Shown one piece after another: positions 34,497-44,937 of a stretch of 64,000 nt of DNA. Every line of letters begins with the position of its first letter. Positions within the stretch are counted from its first letter, which is position 1. Under the pieces are notes generated by a model. It made no database searches, was not told where the DNA came from, and was given only the letters and a program-made list of their open reading frames with translations. The position numbers were made by a program, and so were the translations under genes. Source of the stretch: an uncultured Mailhella sp. (GTDB taxonomy: Bacteria > Desulfobacterota > Desulfovibrionia > Desulfovibrionales > Desulfovibrionaceae); the NCBI RefSeq assembly GCF_963931295.1, contig NZ_OZ007001.1:434001-498000 (forward strand), read 5' to 3'.

Positions 34497-35269
34497 TTAT
34501 CTACAAACTTTATCTTCAGAGCTAGCATCATTACTCCTAGCAGTTTTTCTTAACTGTATTTTTTTTAAAATTTTATCCCATTCTTTAGTATTGCCAAGCC
34601 AAAATTTTGGGTTTTCAGGTCCTGCCCCATCAGGGTGTACATCATTAAAGTGAAAATTATAAATATAACAATTTGTCTTTATTTTTTATAAGAAATTCCT
34701 ATTTCTACAGAATTTTCTATATTTATATATACCAATATTTTGTTAGGAAATAGTCTATCCATATCGAGCAAAAATTTTTCTATATTTTTCACTTGTCCAT
34801 CTCTATTAGAGATAAAGCATATTTCTTGTGAATTATGAATTATTTTTTTTAAACGATCAAATCTTCTTTTCATAATTTCAAAAAATTGCAAATATCTTTC
34901 TTCTATTGGTATATCCGTAGGAAAAGAGTGCATAGAAATCATACCTGTTTTTACATCTTGAATTCTTCTAAAATTATTTTTATCCATATTTAAATCAATA
35001 TGATTAATAAAAAAATCATGAAATCCATTTTCAAAAAAATCTGTTATAGTACTAAGACTGTAATTCATCATCCAATCAAATGGAGATGAGTAAAAACGCA
35101 AATTATTTCTACGAAGAGCTGCTGCAGGACGACATGCGTTTCCTAAACTCATTATATAGTCAAATTTAAAATCATTTAATAAAGGACACCCTCGCATTAT
35201 ACGCAAATATTTACATATATTTCGTATAATTGAAGTAGAGTAAAAACTATTTTTTAATATATTATTCAT
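34497..35269 (-). pseudogene. DUF1796-like papain-fold protein, frameshifted
   Basis: The intact part (34679-35269, 196 residues) has FDYIMSLGNACRPAAALRR and FYSSPFDWMM, the Cys-containing signature of the DUF1796 putative cysteine peptidase group, often seen near surface polysaccharide genes. The frame ends after ISYKK in an A-rich run, and a different phase continues with NCYIYNFHFNDVHPDG and FWLGNTKEWDKILKK, the usual C-terminus, to a stop at 34497. One base slip at about 34680 therefore splits the gene; it could be decay, phase variation at the A-run or a sequencing error. Very AT-rich. Confidence 0.7.
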
Positions 35270-35601
35270 AATGCTCTTCTTCCTTGGTTATCGCGTTCCA
35301 AAATGTTATACTACCTTTTTAAATAAATCCACAAGCACTGTCAGGACATTTTAAATATCCGGCAAACGCCGATGCACTCATCTTGGGGGGGACCTCCTTT
35401 TGATTTGCTTCAGGGCGCAGTTGTCAGACTGCACCTCCTTTTTAGCTAGTCAAAAGGGGTTATTATAACACTCTCATAACTATAAGTTTTCGTCCCCAAG
35501 CCTAGCTGGGGGGCTTTTAACCAAATCCTCCCCCCCCCCTGAAGGGATGGGCCTGACTTTCGTTCAAAAGGAAGATAATGTTACGACTACAGAGTTACGC
35601 A
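35270..35601. other. Intergenic with truncated mini-ORF and stem-loop
   Basis: On the minus strand AAAAGGAGG precedes an ATG at 35381 that opens a 20-residue frame (MSASAFAGYLKCPDSACGFI) ending at 35319; it looks like the N-terminus of a gene whose remainder was deleted. A hairpin around 35495-35520 (AAGCCTAGCTGGGGGGCTT) could terminate the ABC exporter gene, which ends at 35602. Confidence 0.35.
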
Positions 35602-37395
35602 TCAGGCAACGTTCTCAGACTCCGTCACAGAATCCTTGAACTGCATATTATACAGCGTGCGGTACTTGCCATTGGATATTGCCATTAGCTCTTCATGAGT
35701 ACCGAGTTCCACAAGCTCGCCTTCATTGATGACAGCGATACGGTTGGCGTTTTTCACAGTGGACAAACGATGCGCGATGACGAACACGGTTTTATCCTTC
35801 ATGAGGTTGTCGATGGCCTGCTGGACTATGCCTTCCGACTTATTGTCGAGAGCAGAGGTTGCTTCGTCAAGAATAACGATAGGGGCGTCCTTGAGGAAGG
35901 CACGGGCAATAGCGACTCTCTGTTTCTGACCGCCGGAAAGGAGCATGCCACGTTCACCGATGGAGGTGTTCACACCATCTTTCAAAGAGGCTACAAACTC
36001 AGTAAGACAGGCGCGTTCCAAAGCCAGCGCGACTTCCTCGTCGGTAGCATCTGGCTTTCCCAGAAGGATATTCTCCTTAATAGTCCCTTCAAACAGAAAA
36101 TTATCCTGAAACACCATAGCAATATGCTGGCGCAAATCGTACAGACTGAAATCACGGATATCCACACCATCTATGGAAATGCTGCCGGAGGTAACATCAT
36201 AGAATCGAGGGAGCAGGCTCACGATGGTACTCTTGCCACCGCCGGAATTACCCACGAGAGCAAGCATCTCGCCCGCCTTGACATCAAGATCTATCCCCTT
36301 GAGAACATTGACGCCCTTCTTGTAGGCAAAAGTCACGTTCGTGAAGGAAATGCCTCTTTTAATTTTGCCGATTTCCTTAGGTTCTTTCTTTTCAGGTAGA
36401 TATACCGGACGCTCCAGCATTTCAAAGGCTCGTTCAATGGCAAGGAAGGACTGCTGTACGGAAATCGCCACATTGGAGATATTCTTCAGCGGAGTATACA
36501 GCATGAGGAGCGCGGTAAGGAAGGAGACGAAGTTGCCGGGAGTGATCTTTCCTTCCACAATGAGCCAGCTGCCGAAGGCGATAGCAAGACCGAGGCCAAT
36601 GGACACGACAAAGTGCATAAAAGGTGAAAGCCACGCAGTACGGCGCGTTATGGCAATGCGAAAATCAAAGAGATTTTCCTGTATACGATTGAACTGAGCC
36701 TTCTGATTGTTCTGCAGATTATACGCGGCAATAGTGCGGTTGCCAGAAAACGTTTCGTTGTAGATGGTATTCACCTTGGCCATGCCCGCAGTATCTTTGG
36801 AGACCAGAGACTTGATAAGTTTTTTTACGCGGGTGAGCGGTGCCACCGCCACGACTAGGATAACGATGGCCAGGATAGAAAGCTGCCACGAATTATAGAG
36901 CAGCACGCCAATAAGAGCAACAGAGGAACAAATACGGGAGATGAAGCTTTTCAGGTTTCCCAGCAAGCCGGCACAGGCTTTTTCTGCATCATTATTGAAG
37001 CGGTACATTACTTCGCCGGAACTTGTTTTGTCAAAAAAACCGGGTTCCATCTGAAGGAGCTTATCATACAGGCGCTCTCTCAGAGACATCGTAAGCTTGC
37101 CGCCGACCCACGAGTTAAGGTAGACGCCTCCGAAGTTCAGCAGACCCTGCACCGTGGTAAAGCCGACGATAAGCAGAGGGATGTACCATGGCGCCTCCAT
37201 ATTTTTGCCTACCACAACGATATCTGTGTAAGGCTTGAGAAATAGAGCTATTGCGGCATCCAGAGCGCCAACAGGGACACAAATGAGAAGAGACAGCAAC
37301 GCGATAGGCCAAATGGGCTTCACGAAGGGCCACATACGGCCGTAGTTCACGACGAACTGACTCTGCCTGATCTTCTCTTTGATATTTTTACTCAT
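35602..37395 (-). CDS. MsbA-like ABC exporter (lipid A or polysaccharide-lipid flippase)
   Basis: 597 residues, one fused membrane plus ATPase subunit. Six membrane helices within residues 30-320 are followed by an ATPase with Walker A GNSGGGKS (near 380), Q-loop FQDNFLF, signature LSGGQKQR, Walker B IVILDEATS and the switch His in IAHRLS. Helix layout and length match the MsbA branch of lipid and drug exporters. It would flip a lipid-linked glycan or lipid A across the inner membrane. It sits alone between a broken gene and an IS element, in the same island as a glycosyltransferase operon, which supports a surface-glycan role. Confidence 0.88.
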   Translation of the reverse strand: MSKNIKEKIRQSQFVVNYGRMWPFVKPIWPIALLSLLICVPVGALDAAIALFLKPYTDIVVVGKNMEAPWYIPLLIVGFTTVQGLLNFGGVYLNSWVGGKLTMSLRERLYDKLLQMEPGFFDKTSSGEVMYRFNNDAEKACAGLLGNLKSFISRICSSVALIGVLLYNSWQLSILAIVILVVAVAPLTRVKKLIKSLVSKDTAGMAKVNTIYNETFSGNRTIAAYNLQNNQKAQFNRIQENLFDFRIAITRRTAWLSPFMHFVVSIGLGLAIAFGSWLIVEGKITPGNFVSFLTALLMLYTPLKNISNVAISVQQSFLAIERAFEMLERPVYLPEKKEPKEIGKIKRGISFTNVTFAYKKGVNVLKGIDLDVKAGEMLALVGNSGGGKSTIVSLLPRFYDVTSGSISIDGVDIRDFSLYDLRQHIAMVFQDNFLFEGTIKENILLGKPDATDEEVALALERACLTEFVASLKDGVNTSIGERGMLLSGGQKQRVAIARAFLKDAPIVILDEATSALDNKSEGIVQQAIDNLMKDKTVFVIAHRLSTVKNANRIAVINEGELVELGTHEELMAISNGKYRTLYNMQFKDSVTESENVA

Positions 37396-37719
37396 ACATA
37401 CTCCAAAACAGAAGAAGGCTTACTCCGGGTAAAGAATAGCCGACTTATCCAGGAAGTGCCTTCATGCCACGGTAGGCCATCCGTGGCCTATTCCACCGTC
37501 ACACTCTTGGCGCGGTTTCAAGATGACTCCACATCCTTACCGAGATGGTCGACCACGCAGGAGATGCAAAGCTGAAACGCTGACAACGCAAAAAAGCCCA
37601 CAGTCACTGGATTCGCTTCGGGCAGAACCATAACTCTTCCACAGGCAGTTCAAGGCCTTGCCGTCCTTCTCCTGCACCAGTGCGAACGTCGGGAACGAGG
37701 AATATCCATCAGCATGGAT
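37396..37719. other. Degenerate sequence between the exporter gene and an IS
   Basis: 324 bases without an intact gene. On the minus strand a frame reading FALVQEKDGKALNCLWKSYG ends at several stops; with the sequence right of the IS (38558-38823) it may be part of one gene split by that IS. Product not recognised. Confidence 0.35.
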
Positions 37720-37723
37720 CTAG

Positions 37724-38553
37724 GTTCAGGACTCATTAAATATAAAAGATGACAATGGCAGCGAGACAAATGGCCGAAAAGAACGTGTGTGCACAACGGT
37801 CATAACGCATGGCTATTCTGCGCCAATCCTTGAGTCGGCCGAACATGATTTCTATCTTGTGCCGCTGCTTATAAACCTCCTTGTCATAGACCACCGGAGT
37901 TTTTCGGCTGTGTCTGCCAGGAATACACGGCGTGATTCCTTTACGGGACAAGGCATGACGAAACCAGTCGGCATCATAGCCTCTATCCGCCAGAAGCTCC
38001 CTGGCCTGCGGCAGAGTATCAAGCAGGACAGCAGCGCCTTTGTAGTCGCTCACCTGACCGCCGGACAGATGGAAGGCCAACGGTTGACCGAAGGCATTGC
38101 AGACAGCGTGGAGTTTTGAATTCAGGCCGCCTTTTGTGCGTCCGATACATCGGGAAAGGCCCCTTTTTTCAGCAAACTTGCTGCTGTCCTGTGTGCCTTG
38201 AGATGTGTGGTATCAATCATCAAGCGTGTTGTGGAGCCGTTTTGTTCAACAAGCTCCGCAAAAATCCTGTTAAAGACACCCAATCGGCTCCAGCGGATAA
38301 AACGATTGTAGAGAGTTTTGTATGGTCCATACTCGCGCGGGGCATCTTTCCATTGCAGGCCATGCTTGATGACATAGATAATGCCGCTGACGACACGCCT
38401 GTCATCGACTCTCGGAATGCCGTGGGAACGAGGAAAGTAGCGTTTGATACGAGCAATCTGTTCATGAGAAAGATAAAAAAGTTCCTTCATGGCATCCTCC
38501 CTATGCCGACAATAAGAACTTTTTACCCTTTTGGCAATTAATGAGTCCTGAGC
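37724..38553 (-). mobile_element. IS5-family element with two-frame transposase, complete
   Basis: 830 bases with terminal inverted repeats G(T/C)TCAGGACTCATTAA at both ends, flanked by a CTAG duplication (37720-37723 and 38554-38557). The transposase has an N-part (38122-38490, MKELFYLSHEQIARIKRYF, DUF4096-type) and a C-part (37736-38080, LLADRGYDADWF, then EIMFGRLKDWRRIAMRYD). The C-frame is entered in the A6 run at the end of LLKK (about 38160), where a -1 shift gives a continuous protein, as in other two-frame IS5 relatives. Ends and duplication are intact, so this is a recent insertion. Confidence 0.9.
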
Positions 38554-38557
38554 CTAG

Positions 38558-39023
38558 CTGATTTCCTTGAGCTTCAGCGTACCCTCCAAGGCAAGATCAC
38601 GAGGAATCCTTGCCGATGAGATGAGCGAGAATTCGGTATTTGTGTCAAAGGAGAAGAAGCGATCTTTGGCGATAAGCTCGTCTTTAATCTCCTGAAAGTT
38701 TTCAATAATACAGTTTGAATGATGGGTATCTGCCCGTCCTGCGAGAGGTGAGGATGGGTGTTGCGCTCCACAGACAGACCGCGAGTGACCCAGCGTGTGG
38801 CCAGATGCCCGCCCTGCCAGCATAGCGCCCGACGTCTGAAGCCTAGATTCCAGATTGGAGAACTTACCCGCTGACTTGGTTACTTTGATTCTGCTATTCT
38901 GAACAAGGCTACGCCGAAAGGGTCAGAGCCGCGACATTCTAATCTATGCAGACCCTCCACAAGGAGGGAGACAGTCGGGCGATGTCCGCTATATCCTATG
39001 ATTCCGCATATGGGGACTCCGTA
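38558..39023. other. No intact gene
   Basis: 466 bases between the IS and the large glycosyltransferase gene. A minus-strand frame (38554-38823) ends in DLALEGTLKLKEIS and could be the left fragment of the gene interrupted by the IS. A short hairpin with arms CCCTCC and GGAGGG lies near 38952-38968. Confidence 0.35.
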
Positions 39024-42000
39024 TTAAAGCGAGCTAAAGAATCCAAGGTCGGGTGAACAAATAACGGATGTTTCTTTATCACCTCTATATGTACCAGACA
39101 CAAAGGAAATATTGTTTTGTTCAAGAGTAGACATCATTTCCTTCAAAGTATTGAGCTCTCCAGAACGGTTTGTATCATCTAGCATAATAATAAAATTATC
39201 AGCGAGGCATTCTGGAATCATCTTCAAGACGTCAATTCGTGAATAGACTTTCATATCTCCGCCAAGAGGAGCATCAATGAATATGAAGTCAAACTTTTTC
39301 TTATCAAGTTTTTCAGACAATCCTACAAAGACACGAACTTCCTCTGCATCCTTATACGATTCCATAGATCGATCACACTTAAGAATATTGGTGCGCAATG
39401 AAAGTGAGAAATCATTTTTAAAGAAGTTGATCCAGTTTTCATCATGTTCTACTACTATATGCTCTACATCAGCATTCGCAGCAACGTACTGAGCAATCAT
39501 GCGTGTACTCTGGCCGAGTCCAAGCTCAAGAATGCTTTTAGGCCGAGCTTCGTTCAGTACACGGAACATAATGTAAAGGGCTGGATAGCCTAGCGCCCAG
39601 CGTCCCGGAGCAAAGGTTGTATTTTTTAGCCATTCACTCTGGGAACTTACACTGTTGTATGTGAGGGCCCATACACATTCTGCGGCTGAACGGTGGGCAG
39701 CCTCCGTAATCTTTCTTATCTTCTTTATCTCCATGCTGTGCGTGACACGGTTGTTGGTAATGTCACTCTGTAGAAACTTGACGGACTCTATGAGCTGATG
39801 AAGATCAGACTCAATAGAGCGCTTCCAGTTAAACTTGCTAAATTTGAAAAAAAGTAAACGACGAATTGTACGGAATCCGCTTGTCTTTTTTGAGTACACC
39901 GGGATACCGAGAATAGAGATACGTTTCTTTGAATCAGTCTGTTCACTCTTGTAAAGCTGTATGCCAAGAATGCTGATTCGTTTTTTTGTTCCACTTTTCA
40001 TTTTTCTAAAAACAGGTAAGCCAAAAATATAAATAGACTTATTATTTTTATTCTTTTCCTTGTAATAAGGCTTTGAAAATCTATTAATTGTTTCTTTTAC
40101 TCTCACTTTCTTGTTCTCAGCAATCAATATTTTTCTTACGCTTGGGTATGCATCTAAAAATGCCTTCAGTTTAATGTCGTTCTCATTTTGCAGGACATTC
40201 TTCTTCCATAATGGCAAATCCCCATCCTGAGAGTGAGGGACATAATTTAGTTCCACCATGGGCGGATTTACAATGTTTATTTTTGTACCCTGTAATACAC
40301 TCATTCCCCAGAACCATATATCATCAGCATCAGGACAGATTTTAGTAAATATATCTTCACGCATAACATCCCTATATAGTAGGCTACTGTGGTATACAAC
40401 ACCACCTACACCTGTAAAGAAATTTAAAAAACTTGGAGAAACATTATACTCTTTAACATTCCATCTCTGATAAGGCAAAATATTTCCATTATGAATAACT
40501 ATACGATGTGCACGCAAGCAATGAATCATGTCAGGATGCTCGCTATACGCATGTACAAGTCGGCGCAACCAGTCACGCGGATAGATGATATCATCGTCAG
40601 CAGTTACGATAATATCATCTGGATATTTTTTAAGGGCAGGAATTAATTTTTTGTATGATCTGAGATCAGTACACCATTCAATACAGAAAGAATCAGAAAT
40701 CAAATCTGTAAGATCCGTCGGAAGTTCTTTTTCTCCCTGAGGAAATTGTTCTTTAGCAAGCCAAAGAATAATTTTTTTATAATGACAATCTTGTTTTAAA
40801 AGTGATTTTATCGTGTAGCTTACAGTATTAATTCGTAATGGATAAGATGTGAGAGATATGATAACATCAGGAAACTCTGGAAGAGGTTCCACTGTAGGAA
40901 ATAATTCATGATATTTTTTAGAAAAAGTTGAACGTAAATTTTCAGGAAGAAGAAAATATGTTCCAGTACAATCTTTTTTAACTCTATCATACAGACAGTT
41001 TAAATATATATTTTTTTCTTTTTCAAATTTTAAATTTTGTATTTCATTGTATATTAAATAGTATACATCTATCATATCAAAGCAGCGTTCATCTTTCTTT
41101 GAAAGGATAATAGATGATTTATTTTCCCTATAATAGTATATTGATTTATTTGTATAAGAAATATAATTAGAGTACATAATTGATGTAAATACAAATAAAT
41201 TATCTTCTCCATATTTAAACCCAAATGGAAAATGTATATTATTTTTATTAATAAAATTGTTATTATATATTTTATTCCAGCATACACCTGTTGATATAAT
41301 CATCTTATATTTATCATTAATTGTTGAAATATCCTGTGTAATGCCCATGTTCTTTTTATCGTATGATGGAACACGAATTACATTTGATGTAGAGGCTATA
41401 TCTGCGTTATGTTCTATTGCTGACAAATAAAGATTCTCAAAATAATCGGAAGAAATGTAATCATCTGAATCAACAAAACCGATATAGTGTCCTTTTGCCA
41501 TAGAAATACCTATATTTCTAGAGCCTGCAGGACCTATATTTTTTTCATTTTTTACTATTTTTATTCTTGAATCAAGCTTTTCATATTTTTTCAATATAGA
41601 AAATGAATGATCAGTTGAGCAATCATCTATGCAGATAATTTCAATATTTTTCATAGATTGATTTATAATACTAGTTAGACATTCTTCAATATATTGCGAA
41701 GAATTATATACTGGTATAATAATAGATATACAAATATCATACTTAAGACTGTAAAAAAGACATTTATATTTAGACATTACTTCATCATCATTTATATGTT
41801 TAACAAGTATTTTCATTTCATTAACAATTTTGTCTTTTTCGTGAGATTCTTTTAAGTAATTATCATAACGAAAAAAAATTGATTCTATTAAATGCTTTCT
41901 TATACATTTTTTTATATTAATATTTTTATCTTCTATCATTTTAATTATTCTAAAAAATGTAATAATTTGACAATTAAAATGATCTTTTCTTATGCCAATT

Positions 42001-42749
42001 AATGATTTATTGTTATTTATTCTATAATATACAAATCTTTTCTCTGTAAGATAAACATAGTTACATTTTAAAATGCATTTATAAAAAAATGTAACATCAT
42101 TTGAACATAGCAAATTATCAAACAATATATTATTATCAATAATAAATTTTCTATTATATATACCTGACCATGGTGCATCTGAAATATGAATCATAATTTC
42201 ATAATCATCATTAAAGTTTAATTTTTTATAAAAATATTTTTTATTTATAGCTCCCATATTAGTAAAATATCTATTAACTATTTTATTATTTTCATTATCA
42301 AATGAATATGATCTAAATTTTACAATATCAACATTAATATTAGTAATAATATCGTACATACATTTATAACTATTTATATCTAACCAATCATCACTATCTA
42401 AAAAATGAATATATTCTCCTTTAGAAACCGAAATTCCTACATTTCTTGCCACTCCAGCATGAAGATTTTTTTGAGAAATAACAGTAATTCTTTTATCTTT
42501 TCTAGCATAATCTTTAATGATATCAAGAGACTTATCAGTTGAACCATCATCAATACAAATAATTTCTATTTCTTTAAGCGTTTGCCCTATAATACTATCA
42601 AGACATTTACAAAGATATTCTTCTGTATTATATACAGGAATAATAACAGAAACTTTTGGAACATAATTTATATTATTTTCTATAATAATACATGCTTCCG
42701 TTTCTGACTCATTAAAGGCGTTTTTTACTTTGATTATGGAAGAATGCAT
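39024..42749 (-). CDS. Giant multidomain glycosyltransferase-methyltransferase
   Basis: 1241 residues from the ATG at 42749 (CGGAG five bases upstream). Order: GT2 glycosyltransferase A (PKVSVIIPVYN near 30, FLDSDDW), GT2 B (ISIIIPVYNSS near 345, FVDSDDY), a third GT-A-like domain (DVIISLTSYPLR near 630, VTADDDIIYPRDW), three short repeats of the K-x-I-x-I-x-G-(L/I)-x-(V/L)-Y/F kind (about 920-970), and a SAM-methyltransferase-fold end (ILELGLGQSTRMI, then FDFIFIDAPLGGD). It could add several sugars in sequence and cap or modify the chain. Last gene of the glycan operon. The 5' half is extremely AT-rich and the 3' quarter is not, so it looks assembled from two sources. Confidence 0.85.
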   Translation of the reverse strand: MHSSIIKVKNAFNESETEACIIIENNINYVPKVSVIIPVYNTEEYLCKCLDSIIGQTLKEIEIICIDDGSTDKSLDIIKDYARKDKRITVISQKNLHAGVARNVGISVSKGEYIHFLDSDDWLDINSYKCMYDIITNINVDIVKFRSYSFDNENNKIVNRYFTNMGAINKKYFYKKLNFNDDYEIMIHISDAPWSGIYNRKFIIDNNILFDNLLCSNDVTFFYKCILKCNYVYLTEKRFVYYRINNNKSLIGIRKDHFNCQIITFFRIIKMIEDKNINIKKCIRKHLIESIFFRYDNYLKESHEKDKIVNEMKILVKHINDDEVMSKYKCLFYSLKYDICISIIIPVYNSSQYIEECLTSIINQSMKNIEIICIDDCSTDHSFSILKKYEKLDSRIKIVKNEKNIGPAGSRNIGISMAKGHYIGFVDSDDYISSDYFENLYLSAIEHNADIASTSNVIRVPSYDKKNMGITQDISTINDKYKMIISTGVCWNKIYNNNFINKNNIHFPFGFKYGEDNLFVFTSIMYSNYISYTNKSIYYYRENKSSIILSKKDERCFDMIDVYYLIYNEIQNLKFEKEKNIYLNCLYDRVKKDCTGTYFLLPENLRSTFSKKYHELFPTVEPLPEFPDVIISLTSYPLRINTVSYTIKSLLKQDCHYKKIILWLAKEQFPQGEKELPTDLTDLISDSFCIEWCTDLRSYKKLIPALKKYPDDIIVTADDDIIYPRDWLRRLVHAYSEHPDMIHCLRAHRIVIHNGNILPYQRWNVKEYNVSPSFLNFFTGVGGVVYHSSLLYRDVMREDIFTKICPDADDIWFWGMSVLQGTKINIVNPPMVELNYVPHSQDGDLPLWKKNVLQNENDIKLKAFLDAYPSVRKILIAENKKVRVKETINRFSKPYYKEKNKNNKSIYIFGLPVFRKMKSGTKKRISILGIQLYKSEQTDSKKRISILGIPVYSKKTSGFRTIRRLLFFKFSKFNWKRSIESDLHQLIESVKFLQSDITNNRVTHSMEIKKIRKITEAAHRSAAECVWALTYNSVSSQSEWLKNTTFAPGRWALGYPALYIMFRVLNEARPKSILELGLGQSTRMIAQYVAANADVEHIVVEHDENWINFFKNDFSLSLRTNILKCDRSMESYKDAEEVRVFVGLSEKLDKKKFDFIFIDAPLGGDMKVYSRIDVLKMIPECLADNFIIMLDDTNRSGELNTLKEMMSTLEQNNISFVSGTYRGDKETSVICSPDLGFFSSL

Positions 42750-42776
42750 AATAACTCCGTTATGCAATGAATATTT

Positions 42777-43964
42777 TTAGTCTCTACCAAACAAATCACG
42801 AGTATAAATCTTAGATTTGCAGTCTATTAACTCATCGGAGATGCGATTACAGCAGATAACATCTGATGTGATTTTAAAATTTTTCAAGTCGTGGATAACA
42901 TCAAATCCTTCAAATTTATCCCCTGACAGAGAAGGTTCATAGATTACCACTTTTACTCCAGCAGCGCTTATCCGGCGCATTACATCCTGAATGGCCGATG
43001 CACGAAAATTATCACTTCCGCTTTTCATGGTAAGGCGATACACTCCTACGGTGGCAGGATTCCGCTCCAGAATCTGATGAGCGATGAAGTTTTTACGTGT
43101 GGCATTAGCCGCAACGATGGCCGAAATGATATTGTTAGGCGTGTCTGCGAAATTGGCTTTGAGCTGTTTGGTATCCTTGGGCAGGCAGTAGCCGCCGTAG
43201 CCGAAGCTCGGGTTGTTGTAGTGAAGCCCAATGCGGGGATCGAGACCTATCCCCTCGATGATTTGAGCTGTATTCAGTCCGTGCAGCTCGGCATAGGTAT
43301 CGAGTTCATTGAAAAACGCCACACGGAGAGCCAGATAGGTGTTGGCGAAAAGCTTGATGGATTCCGCCTCTGTGGAGTTGACGATACGGACGGGAATATT
43401 TTTGTCTTCCGCCCCTTCCTGGAGCAGAGTGGCGAACGTTTCGGCGTGACGGCGAAGCGTTTCCGAGCCTCCCCGGGGCACCCCCACGATGATGCGGGAG
43501 GGATGAAGGTTGTCGTAAAGAGCCCGTCCTTCGCGGAGAAATTCTGGAGAAAACAGTATATTCGGCAGGGCATGCCGCGTCATAACATCGAGCAGAAAGC
43601 CCACAGGCACCGTTGATTTGATGACGACAACCGCCTGAGGATTCACGCGCTCCACGATGTTCAGCACGTCTTCTATGGAAGAAGTGTCGAACCTATTATG
43701 CTCTGCGTCATAGTTGGTCGGGGTAGCTACGATGATATAGTCTGCCTGACGATAGGCGGCTTCGGCGTCGAGGGTGGCGGTGAGACGCAGACTGCGTGTC
43801 GCGAAAAAGGATTCAATTTCGCTGTCGGCAATGGGCGAACGACGTCGATTGATAAGATCAATCTTGGCGGGCTGTATGTCTACAGCGGTGACATTGTGAT
43901 GTTGAGCCAGCAGAACGGCAAGACTCAGTCCGACGTAACCTGTACCAGCGATGGCAACATTCAT
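42777..43964 (-). CDS. ugd: UDP-glucose 6-dehydrogenase
   Basis: 395 residues, AGGA upstream. NAD motif GTGYVG at 7-12, the conserved [24 protein letters not shown] segment and the catalytic cysteine in [11 protein letters not shown] (Cys260). Length is that of the short bacterial Ugd type. It oxidises UDP-glucose to UDP-glucuronate with two NAD+, giving an acidic sugar for the glycan. Fourth gene of the operon (9 bases before the large glycosyltransferase), with higher GC than its neighbours. The nearest alternative, UDP-ManNAc dehydrogenase, lacks this exact SPEFLREG pattern. Confidence 0.93.
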   Translation of the reverse strand: MNVAIAGTGYVGLSLAVLLAQHHNVTAVDIQPAKIDLINRRRSPIADSEIESFFATRSLRLTATLDAEAAYRQADYIIVATPTNYDAEHNRFDTSSIEDVLNIVERVNPQAVVVIKSTVPVGFLLDVMTRHALPNILFSPEFLREGRALYDNLHPSRIIVGVPRGGSETLRRHAETFATLLQEGAEDKNIPVRIVNSTEAESIKLFANTYLALRVAFFNELDTYAELHGLNTAQIIEGIGLDPRIGLHYNNPSFGYGGYCLPKDTKQLKANFADTPNNIISAIVAANATRKNFIAHQILERNPATVGVYRLTMKSGSDNFRASAIQDVMRRISAAGVKVVIYEPSLSGDKFEGFDVIHDLKNFKITSDVICCNRISDELIDCKSKIYTRDLFGRD

Positions 43965-44001
43965 ACATGTATTCCTGATGATGAAGGTCTATAATTAATT
44001 C

Positions 44002-44937
44002 TCATCCGTGATAACAAAACATTGTATTTAATAAATTCTTTATTCTTCCTCTAATTACTCGCTTGATAAATTTATATCGATAGTAAAATGGAAGAAATAA
44101 AATAACATGTTTGATAAATATATTAGCATCTTGCAATGTTGGAAATTGTTCATACTCATACATACAATGGTTAAACATCATTTTATAAAATGGTTTAAGA
44201 TTGTAAAAAGAAGTATTGTTTTTGATGTATAAAAGAATTTCTTTTCCAGCTTCAATAATATTGGAAGCATAGTGGTAACGCTTGCTGCTGATATTATGCG
44301 GATTCTTACGATAGATAAGCAGCTCTTCATTCAGAAAAAAAATACGCCGTGCAGCAAGAGTTGCAATTTTGGTAAAGGCAAAGTCATTGCATGTGCGAAG
44401 ATTCTGGAAGCGGAGCCCGTGTTCTTTCAGAAATGCGCGTCTGAAGAGTTTGTTCCAAGGAGCCGGATTCGTCCAGGAAAGTCCGTCGATTCCGATAGCA
44501 ATGTTTCCTCCGTGTTCAATGGCCCGGTGGGAAAGACCACGGTCATGCCAGAGTTCTCCTGTCATGAGATTTTGTTCGCAGTATTTGAAGACAACGATGT
44601 CGGCCTGCGTACGCTGCGCCAGAAGATAGCTTTTTTCCAGCATCTGAGCGTCAAAGAGGTCGTCCGCGTCAAGGAACGACAGATACTCTCCCCGGGCTGA
44701 AGCCATGCCCGTGTTTCTGGCGGCTCCTGCACCCTCGTGAGAAGTGTGGAGAATTTTGATGCGGGGATCCGTGTCTGCATATTCGCAGATGACGTCGAGC
44801 GTTCTGTCGGTACTGCCGTCGTCGACGAAAAGAATTTCAATGTTTTTTAGTGTTTGATTGATGACGCAGTCAAGAGTTTCTCTTAAATATGTTTCTGCAT
44901 TGTAGGCTGGAATGATAACGGAAACGGACGGATTCAT
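44002..44937 (-). CDS. GT2 family glycosyltransferase
   Basis: 311 residues. Classic GT-A opening VSVIIPAYNAETYLRETLD, a VDDGSTDRT nucleotide-sugar segment and the metal-binding SFLDADDLFD, followed by a short basic C-terminal region without clear membrane helices. It transfers a sugar from a nucleotide donor to a growing glycan on the cytoplasmic face. Its start overlaps the end of the GT8 gene by four bases, so both are translationally coupled in the glycan operon. Donor and acceptor cannot be told from sequence. Confidence 0.92.
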   Translation of the reverse strand: MNPSVSVIIPAYNAETYLRETLDCVINQTLKNIEILFVDDGSTDRTLDVICEYADTDPRIKILHTSHEGAGAARNTGMASARGEYLSFLDADDLFDAQMLEKSYLLAQRTQADIVVFKYCEQNLMTGELWHDRGLSHRAIEHGGNIAIGIDGLSWTNPAPWNKLFRRAFLKEHGLRFQNLRTCNDFAFTKIATLAARRIFFLNEELLIYRKNPHNISSKRYHYASNIIEAGKEILLYIKNNTSFYNLKPFYKMMFNHCMYEYEQFPTLQDANIFIKHVILFLPFYYRYKFIKRVIRGRIKNLLNTMFCYHG

